Below, piece after piece: positions 58,754-64,000 of a stretch of 64,000 nucleotides of DNA (positions are counted from its first letter, which is position 1; each line of letters starts with the position of its first letter). Position numbers and translations under genes: made by a program. The stretch is from Thiomonas delicata (GTDB taxonomy: Bacteria; Pseudomonadota; Gammaproteobacteria; Burkholderiales; Burkholderiaceae_C): the NCBI RefSeq assembly GCF_900088825.1, contig NZ_LT592170.1, positions 854,561 through 918,560 of the forward strand. Reading direction: 5' to 3'. The notes under the pieces were generated by a model. It saw nothing but the letters and a program-made list of their open reading frames with translations, had not been told where the DNA came from and made no database searches.

Positions 58754-59545
58754 ATGTCAGGACTGAAAGCTCTCATTTTCGACGTCGACGGCACGCTTGC
58801 CGAAACCGAGCGCGACGGCCACCGCATCGCCTTTAATCAGGCCTTCGCCGACGCCGGGCTGGCCTGGCACTGGGACGTGGAAACCTATGGCCGCCTGCTT
58901 GCCGTCACCGGCGGCAAGGAGCGCATGCTGCACTATTGGCAAGGACTGGACGCCGAGGCGGCGTCAGGCCCGCAAGCCCGCGCCCTCGTTGCCGAACTGC
59001 ACCGGCTCAAAACCACGCATTACGTGCGCCTGGTGGCCGAGGGCGGCATTCAGTTGCGCCCGGGTGTGGCCAGGCTGCTGCAGCAGGCTCGAGAGGCGGG
59101 CTTGCGCCTGGCCATCGCGACCACCACGACGCCGGACAACGTCGAAGCCCTGCTGCATGCCACGCTCGGTTCAAGCGGCATGGCCATGTTCGAGTGCATC
59201 GGCGCGGGCGACGCCGTGCCGCGCAAGAAACCCGACCCGGGCATTTACGCCTGGGTGCTGGAGCGGATGCGGCTCGCACCTTCTCAGTGTCTGGCCTTCG
59301 AGGATTCCACCAACGGCTGGAAAGCCGCGGATGCCGCGGGTCTGCGCACCGTGGTCACCACGGGAGCCTACACGGCGCGCGACATGTTCCCCGGGGCGCT
59401 GGCGCAGCTCGACGGGCTCGGCGATGCAGACCATCCGGCGCAGGGCCGCGTGATGGGGCAAGCCTGGAGCGGGGTGGTCGACATTCCGACGCTGCGCGAA
59501 TGGGCCTCCCCGGGCAAGCCCGGCGCGGATGCAGAAATGGCGTGA
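58754..59545 (+). CDS. cbbY: CbbY, xylulose-1,5-bisphosphate phosphatase (HAD family)
   Basis: Removes xylulose-1,5-bisphosphate, a misfire product that inhibits Rubisco. The 263-residue protein opens LIFDVDGTLAETERDGHR, has the VTGGKERMLHYW motif typical of CbbY and not of CbbZ, then IATTTTPDN, KKPDPGIYAWVL and FEDSTNGWKAADAAG. AGGAAA lies before the ATG at 58754. Its stop codon (TGA) is inside the third copy of the 25-nt repeat, and the C-terminal residues Ala-Glu-Met-Ala are repeat-encoded. Confidence 0.92.
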   Translation: MSGLKALIFDVDGTLAETERDGHRIAFNQAFADAGLAWHWDVETYGRLLAVTGGKERMLHYWQGLDAEAASGPQARALVAELHRLKTTHYVRLVAEGGIQLRPGVARLLQQAREAGLRLAIATTTTPDNVEALLHATLGSSGMAMFECIGAGDAVPRKKPDPGIYAWVLERMRLAPSQCLAFEDSTNGWKAADAAGLRTVVTTGAYTARDMFPGALAQLDGLGDADHPAQGRVMGQAWSGVVDIPTLREWASPGKPGADAEMA

Positions 59546-59555
59546 ACAGGCCCTA
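59531..59555 (+). repeat. 25-nt gene-end repeat, copy 3
   Basis: Reads GCAGAAAT-G-GCGTGAACAG-G-CCCTA. It supplies the cbbY stop (TGA at 59543) and, through its final CTA, the TAG stop of the convergent minus-strand gene (59553-59555). It differs by one base from each of copies 1 and 2. Confidence 0.85.
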
Positions 59556-60242
59556 GCCGATCACGCTGACGGACTCGGGCGGCAGCATGATCGGCGACTG
59601 CGCGCCGACGCTCACGCGCTGCCGCAGCCGGGCGCCGGCCGCGCCGGCGGAGCGTTTCAGCCAGGCTTGCTGCAGCGCGGGCTTGGCGCTGGCCCAATGG
59701 CCGAGATCGACTCGGATGGGTTTGGCGCCGAGGTTGACCAGCAGCACGCGACTGCCCTGGGGGCCGATGAAGCTGCCGCCCTGCAGGGGGGCGCCAGCGG
59801 TGGCTGCGGGGAAGGCCCCGTCGATGCCCGGAAAACGCAATTTCTCGTAGTCCAGTGCGCCGACGTAGGCGGCCTTCAAGAAGTGGCGGGCGGCGACAAC
59901 CGCTGCGCAGGGCGAGGCCGGGCCGGCGCTCCAATGCGCCGTGCTGCACAGGGCTTCAGTCCCGGTCCGCGCGTGCTTGACCTGCTGCAGGTCGATCGCG
60001 CGCAGCACCCTCGCGAGCTGACGCAGCTGCGCCGCCCACGACTGCGCCAGTCCGGCGCGTGTCGTGGTCTGGGTTTGCAGCAGCAGGGCCTGCGCGTCGC
60101 GCTGCCGCGGCAGCGCCCGCATCACGTCGTCCGGCCCCGCGCCGGTGAATGCGGCGGGTGGCGCGGCCTGCGCCGTGACCGTGGCGGCGCAGGCGGCGAT
60201 GACGAGCGGCTGGAGAAAGACGCGGACCTTGGGGTTCGGCAT
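59553..60242 (-). CDS. Hypothetical secreted protein
   Basis: A 229-residue protein that I do not recognise. A signal peptide is clear (VRVFLQPLVIAACAATVTAQA, cleavage near residue 26). The mature part has helical stretches (LRQLARVLRAIDLQQVKHAR), a pair of cysteines around TEALCSTAHWSAGPASPCAA that could form a disulfide, a FLKAAYVGALDYEKLRFPGI segment and a strand-rich end (VLLVNLGAKPIRVDLGHW). No catalytic motif is visible. An ATG at 60260 would add six residues. It lies 139 bp downstream of holA and converges on cbbY, sharing the repeat-supplied stop region. Confidence 0.75.
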   Translation of the reverse strand: MPNPKVRVFLQPLVIAACAATVTAQAAPPAAFTGAGPDDVMRALPRQRDAQALLLQTQTTTRAGLAQSWAAQLRQLARVLRAIDLQQVKHARTGTEALCSTAHWSAGPASPCAAVVAARHFLKAAYVGALDYEKLRFPGIDGAFPAATAGAPLQGGSFIGPQGSRVLLVNLGAKPIRVDLGHWASAKPALQQAWLKRSAGAAGARLRQRVSVGAQSPIMLPPESVSVIG

Positions 60243-60381
60243 GATGGTCGGAGGCGGCATAAACCCAGTCTGAATCAGGTCGCCCGAGGAAATTCCCCTG
60301 GCCCGCGGGGCTTTTGGTGTCGGGCTGTAAACGGGCCGCGCCGCACCCGCGCCGGCTCGGGGCCTGGGGATCGCGTCCGCT

Positions 60382-61473
60382 TCAGCCGGCGGCCAGCAAC
60401 ACCAGGCGCGCTCCGTGCGCGCTGGCGGCCGGCTGAGGCGACACCGCCTGGGCCATCGCCAGGGCGAGGTGGCGCACGGCCTCCCAGGGCTGATGCGGGA
60501 CGCCTGCGGGGCGCAAGCCCTTGACGGCACGATCGCATTCGGCGGCGCGCAGCAGCAGACCCTCCAGCAGGGGCAGATTCAGGCGTGGCAGCGCGCGCTG
60601 CAGCAGCTTTTCCTTCGGCCCCCAGATGCGATTGGCGCGCGCCAGCGTGGCGAAGCTCTCCCCGGCATCGAGCCCCTGGCGCAGGCGCAGCCAGGCGCGC
60701 GTTTCCTCGGCCAAGGACCAATGCGCCAACACTGGGGCCACGCCTTCGCCTTGCAGGCCGTCGAGCATGCGCACGAGGCGGGCGATGTCGCCGGCCAGCA
60801 GCGCCTCGCCCAGGCGGAACACGCCGTAGCGCGCCGCGTCCTGCACCAGGTCTTCGACTTGCGCGGGATCGAGTTCACCCGGATCCAGCAGCAACGCGAG
60901 TTTTTCCACTTCCTGATGCGCGGCGAGCAGATTGCCCTCGGTGCGCGCCACCAGCAGATCCAGGCAGGCCTGTCCTGCAGGACCGGCGGCGATGCGCAGG
61001 CCGTGGCGCGCCAGGCGTGCGCGCATCCAGGCGCCGAGCTGTTCGGGTTCCACGGTGTCCACGCGCACCGCCGTGCCTGCCTCGGCGAGGCGGGAGAACC
61101 AGTCGGATTTCTGCGCGGCGGCGTCCAGCCTGGGCAGCAGCACGAGGACCAGCACGTCGCTGGAGGCCTCCTGCGCCAGCGCCGCCAGGGCCTGGGCGCC
61201 GTCGCGTCCGGGTTTGCCGGTGGGGATGCGGACCTCGATCAGCTTGCGTTCGCCGAACAGGCTCATCTCGCGGCTTTGGGCCAGCAGTTCGTCCCAGTCG
61301 AAACCGCGCTCGACTTGATGCTGCTCCCGCACCCCGTAGCCCGCCGCCTGCGCCGCGGCGCGAATGGCGTCCACCGCCTCGTTCACCAGCAGCAGTTCGT
61401 CGCCAAAGACCATATAGGGCCCGCGCAGGCCGGAATCCAGCCGGGCTTGGAGTTGGTCGGCGCGAATCAGCAT
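60382..61473 (-). CDS. holA: DNA polymerase III delta subunit
   Basis: Clamp-loader subunit that opens the beta sliding clamp during DNA replication. The 363-residue protein shows the HolA opening MLIRADQLQARLDSGLRGPY, VFGDELLLVNEAVDAIR, the AAA+-like DWDELLAQSREMSLFGERKL segment, TEGNLLAAHQEVEKLALLL, and a helical C-terminal collar domain. It lies 25 bp downstream of lptE in the conserved leuS-lptE-holA order. Confidence 0.96.
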   Translation of the reverse strand: MLIRADQLQARLDSGLRGPYMVFGDELLLVNEAVDAIRAAAQAAGYGVREQHQVERGFDWDELLAQSREMSLFGERKLIEVRIPTGKPGRDGAQALAALAQEASSDVLVLVLLPRLDAAAQKSDWFSRLAEAGTAVRVDTVEPEQLGAWMRARLARHGLRIAAGPAGQACLDLLVARTEGNLLAAHQEVEKLALLLDPGELDPAQVEDLVQDAARYGVFRLGEALLAGDIARLVRMLDGLQGEGVAPVLAHWSLAEETRAWLRLRQGLDAGESFATLARANRIWGPKEKLLQRALPRLNLPLLEGLLLRAAECDRAVKGLRPAGVPHQPWEAVRHLALAMAQAVSPQPAASAHGARLVLLAAG

Positions 61474-61498
61474 GGGCGCGGACTTGGAGCGTCGAACA

Positions 61499-62020
61499 TC
61501 AGGGCGCCGCCGGCGCGGGGGCCGAGGCGGCCGGCCGCGCGGCCGCCATCTGGAACATGATGCGGTTGACCAAATCCTGGCGCATGCCGCGGTAGAGCAA
61601 GTCGGCCTCGTTGGCCTTGGCCAGTGTCGCCGCGGTGCTGTAGCTCAGGCTGCTGGTCTGGGTGATCGAGGTCGGCGGAATGAGCATCTGCCCCGAGGGC
61701 GTCGCGAGCTGGAACTGCACGGTTTCGCGCAACTGGTACTGCGCCACCGTGCCGTCGGCGTTGTAGGCCAGCGGCACCTGGGTCGGGCTGTCGGCGAGCA
61801 GGGTGAAGACGGCCTGCGCCAGCTTCGGATCGGCCACGATGCGGGTCGAGGTGGTGGAAGCGATCTGGCGCTTGAGGTCGATCAGGAAAGGTCCGTCCGG
61901 CCCCTGCACCGCCAGGCTCGAGAACGCCAGATTGGTGGAGCCGCGCAGGTGGAACCCGCAGCCTGTCAGTGCCAGGGCGATCAGCAGGGCGAGGGCGAGG
62001 CCGCAGCGGTGTCGCATCAT
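61499..62020 (-). CDS. lptE: LPS-assembly lipoprotein LptE
   Basis: Outer-membrane lipoprotein that plugs the LptD barrel during lipopolysaccharide insertion. The 173-residue protein has a lipoprotein signal (LALALLIALALTGC) with acylated Cys21, then GFHLRGSTNLAFSSLAVQG, the conserved LptE opening, and LAYNADGTVAQYQLRETVQF. The C terminus is Ala/Pro-rich. Two adjacent ATGs (62020 and 62017) are possible. Its partner lptD is at 27.8-30.2 kb. Confidence 0.94.
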   Translation of the reverse strand: MMRHRCGLALALLIALALTGCGFHLRGSTNLAFSSLAVQGPDGPFLIDLKRQIASTTSTRIVADPKLAQAVFTLLADSPTQVPLAYNADGTVAQYQLRETVQFQLATPSGQMLIPPTSITQTSSLSYSTAATLAKANEADLLYRGMRQDLVNRIMFQMAAARPAASAPAPAAP

Positions 62021-62054
62021 GCGCGTATTGTCGCTGGATGGGGGCGGGCCGTCT

Positions 62055-64000
62055 TCACACCACCACATTGACGAGGCGTCCGGGGACGACCACCACCTTT
62101 TTCGCGGGCCTGCCTTCGGCATGCTTGGCGAACTCGGGGCTGGCCAGCGCGGCGGCCTCGATGGCGGCCTTGTCCGCCGTGGCCGGAACCTTCAGCGCGC
62201 CCCGCAGCTTGCCGTTGACCTGCAGCACGAGTTCGACTTCATCTTGGATCAACGCGGCCTTGTCCACCTGGGGCCAGGGCGCATCGAGCAAATCACCGAG
62301 CTTGGTGGCGTAGCCGAGTTCCTGCCACAACGCGTGGGCGATATGGGGGGTGGCTGGGTAGAGCACGCGCAGGAGGATGCCGTAGCCTTCGCGCAGAACG
62401 GCAGGCATTCCGGCGCAGCGCGGAGCCGCGCTTTCGAGCGCATTGAGCAATTTCATCGCGCCGGACACCACGGTGTTGTATTGCATGCGGCCGTAGTCGA
62501 AGCTCACTTGCTGCAGGATCTGATGGACTTCGCGGCGCACGGTGCGAGCATCGTCGCTCACGTCGTTGCGATGGTCATCGGCCCATTCATGCAGCTTGGC
62601 GCCCAAGGCCCATACGCGCCGCAGGAAGCGGTGCGCGCCCTCCACGGCAGCGTCGTTCCATTCCAGCGTGGCTTCGGGCGGAGCGGCGAACATGGTGAAC
62701 AGGCGCGCGGTGTCGGCGCCGTAGCGATCGATCAGGTCCTGCGGATCGACGCCGTTGTTCTTGCTTTTGCTCATGGTGCCGACGCCGCCATAGTCCACGG
62801 CGGAGCCGTCGCTTTTCAGCTTCGCGCCCACGATCTTGCCCTGCGCGTCGAGCACGTTGTCCACCTCGTGCGGCCAGAAGTATTCGATCCCGCCCTGCGC
62901 GGTTTTGCGCGAATAGATGTGGTTGAGCACCATGCCTTGCGTGAGCAGGCGTTTGAACGGCTCGTCGGCCTTCACCAGCCCGAGGTCGCGCATCACCTTG
63001 GTCCAGAAGCGGGCGTACAGCAAGTGCAGGATGGCGTGCTCGATGCCGCCGATGTACTGGTCCATCGGCATCCAGTAATCGGTGCGCGCGTCGACCATCG
63101 CGCCGTGGTTGTCGGCGCAGGTGTAGCGCATGAAATACCAGGACGAGTCGACGAAGGTGTCCATGGTGTCGGTCTCGCGCCGCGCCGGCTTGCCGCATTG
63201 CGGGCAGGGCACGTTGACGAATTCCGCGCACTTGAGCAGCGGGTTGCCGCTGCCGTCGGGGATGAGATTTTCCGGCAGCACCACCGGCAGGTCCTTTTCA
63301 GGCACGGGAACCGTGCCGCAGGCGTCGCAGTGGATGACGGGAATCGGCGTGCCCCAGTAGCGCTGGCGCGATATGCCCCAGTCGCGCAGGCGCCAAGTGG
63401 TCTTCTTTTCGCCCAGGCCCTTCGCGGCGAGCAGTTCGGCCACCTTGTCGACGGCGGACTTGTAGGGCAGGCCGTCGAGCATGGCGGAGTGGGTGCAGAC
63501 GCCGCGCTGCTTGTCGCCGTACCAGTCGGCCCAGGTTTCCGATGAGAAGGCTTCGCCCTCGATGGCAACGACCTGGCGAATGGCCAGGCCGTATTTGCGC
63601 GCAAAAGCGAAGTCGCGCTCGTCGTGCGCCGGCACGCCCATCACCGCGCCGTCGCCATAGCTCATCAGCACGTAGTTGCCGACCCACACCGGCACGGGCT
63701 CGCCCGTGAGCGGATGCTCGACGCTCAAGCCCGTGGGCATGCCTTCCTTGTCCTTCAGGGCGAGTTCGGCCTCGGTGGTGCCGCCCTGCTGGCAGCGCGC
63801 GATGAAGGCGGCGAGTGCCGGGTTGTCTTGCGCGGCATGCGCGGCGAGCGGATGCTCGGGGGCCACGGCGCAGAAAGTCACGCCCATGATGGTGTCGGCG
63901 CGGGTGGTGAACACGTACAAGCGGCCGTCCTGAATCAGCCTGCCCCGGGCGTCGCGAATGGCGTGCGGGAAGGCGAAGCGCACGCCTTCGCTCTTGCCGA
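62055..64000 (-). CDS. leuS: Leucyl-tRNA synthetase, 5' part outside the window
   Basis: Charges tRNA(Leu) with leucine. The frame stays open to the right edge, so about 648 C-terminal codons are visible and the HIGH motif is beyond the window. The editing domain ([30 protein letters not shown]) and the [18 protein letters not shown] segment are present. [16 protein letters not shown] is the KMSKS-type catalytic loop. The zinc-like [24 protein letters not shown] region and the C-terminal anticodon-binding part (ending [18 protein letters not shown]) complete it. It precedes lptE by 34 bp. Confidence 0.97.
   Translation of the reverse strand, partial: GKSEGVRFAFPHAIRDARGRLIQDGRLYVFTTRADTIMGVTFCAVAPEHPLAAHAAQDNPALAAFIARCQQGGTTEAELALKDKEGMPTGLSVEHPLTGEPVPVWVGNYVLMSYGDGAVMGVPAHDERDFAFARKYGLAIRQVVAIEGEAFSSETWADWYGDKQRGVCTHSAMLDGLPYKSAVDKVAELLAAKGLGEKKTTWRLRDWGISRQRYWGTPIPVIHCDACGTVPVPEKDLPVVLPENLIPDGSGNPLLKCAEFVNVPCPQCGKPARRETDTMDTFVDSSWYFMRYTCADNHGAMVDARTDYWMPMDQYIGGIEHAILHLLYARFWTKVMRDLGLVKADEPFKRLLTQGMVLNHIYSRKTAQGGIEYFWPHEVDNVLDAQGKIVGAKLKSDGSAVDYGGVGTMSKSKNNGVDPQDLIDRYGADTARLFTMFAAPPEATLEWNDAAVEGAHRFLRRVWALGAKLHEWADDHRNDVSDDARTVRREVHQILQQVSFDYGRMQYNTVVSGAMKLLNALESAAPRCAGMPAVLREGYGILLRVLYPATPHIAHALWQELGYATKLGDLLDAPWPQVDKAALIQDEVELVLQVNGKLRGALKVPATADKAAIEAAALASPEFAKHAEGRPAKKVVVVPGRLVNVVV

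Overview
The window is a GC-rich, densely coded stretch of bacterial chromosome. Gene families and gene orders point to a betaproteobacterium of the order Burkholderiales: fur-bamE-dapB-exbB-exbD, smg-dprA-LysM / def-fmt-htpX, rsmA-surA-lptD / amgK-murU, nit-yhdP / glnE and leuS-lptE-holA. A cbbR-cbbFPTZGKA Calvin-cycle cluster followed by cbbY suggests a chemolithoautotroph. A Thiomonas-like organism fits, but that is inference from gene content, not a database match. About 57 protein genes are supported. No rRNA, tRNA, CRISPR array or intact insertion sequence was seen.

Layout. 0-1.2 kb: 3' part of a short-chain dehydrogenase and an NTF2-like protein. 1.2-1.8 kb: a stretch with no recognisable gene. 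1.8-3.7 kb: hpf-ptsN-hprK (ribosome hibernation and nitrogen-PTS regulation). 3.7-7.0 kb: fur, then divergent bamE-dapB-exbB-exbD. 7.2-10.5 kb: yajC-secD-secF. 10.6-14.4 kb (minus strand): a lipoprotein, smg, dprA and a LysM protein. 14.6-17.2 kb: def, fmt, htpX. 17.2-21.8 kb: a small membrane protein, purB, gst, pncC-pgpA-thiL. 22-24.3 kb: maeB. 24.6-25.4 kb: a secreted RNase Sa-like ribonuclease overlapping a barstar-like inhibitor gene. 25.5-30.2 kb: lptD-surA-rsmA, facing away from amgK-murU. 32-35.4 kb: an aminopeptidase P, a UbiH-like hydroxylase and a pair of small unknown genes behind a palindromic operator. 35.5-43.6 kb: nitrilase-like gene and yhdP, then glnE. 43.6-46.2 kb: a rhombosortase convergent with a subtilisin-like protease that ends in a GlyGly-CTERM sorting tail. 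46.4-59.5 kb: transaldolase, rsmE, cbbR and the Calvin-cycle operon. 59.6-64 kb: an unknown secreted protein, then holA-lptE-leuS (leuS runs off the right edge).

How the parts work together. The cbb genes encode the reductive and regenerative steps of the Calvin cycle (FBPase, PRK, transketolase, GAPDH, PGK, aldolase) and two clean-up phosphatases (CbbZ, CbbY). CbbR is divergent with a roughly 550-nt control region; Rubisco is not in the window. A second theme is envelope construction: BamE, SurA, LptD, LptE, YhdP, SecDF-YajC, ExbBD and AmgK/MurU cell-wall recycling.

The most interesting observations are: the rhombosortase/GlyGly-CTERM protease pair; a 25-nt near-identical repeat found three times, each at a gene end where it supplies stop codons; the RNase/inhibitor pair; the RHH-like plus coiled-coil pair with a palindromic promoter; and a gene order at the two window ends that looks like the result of a large inversion.
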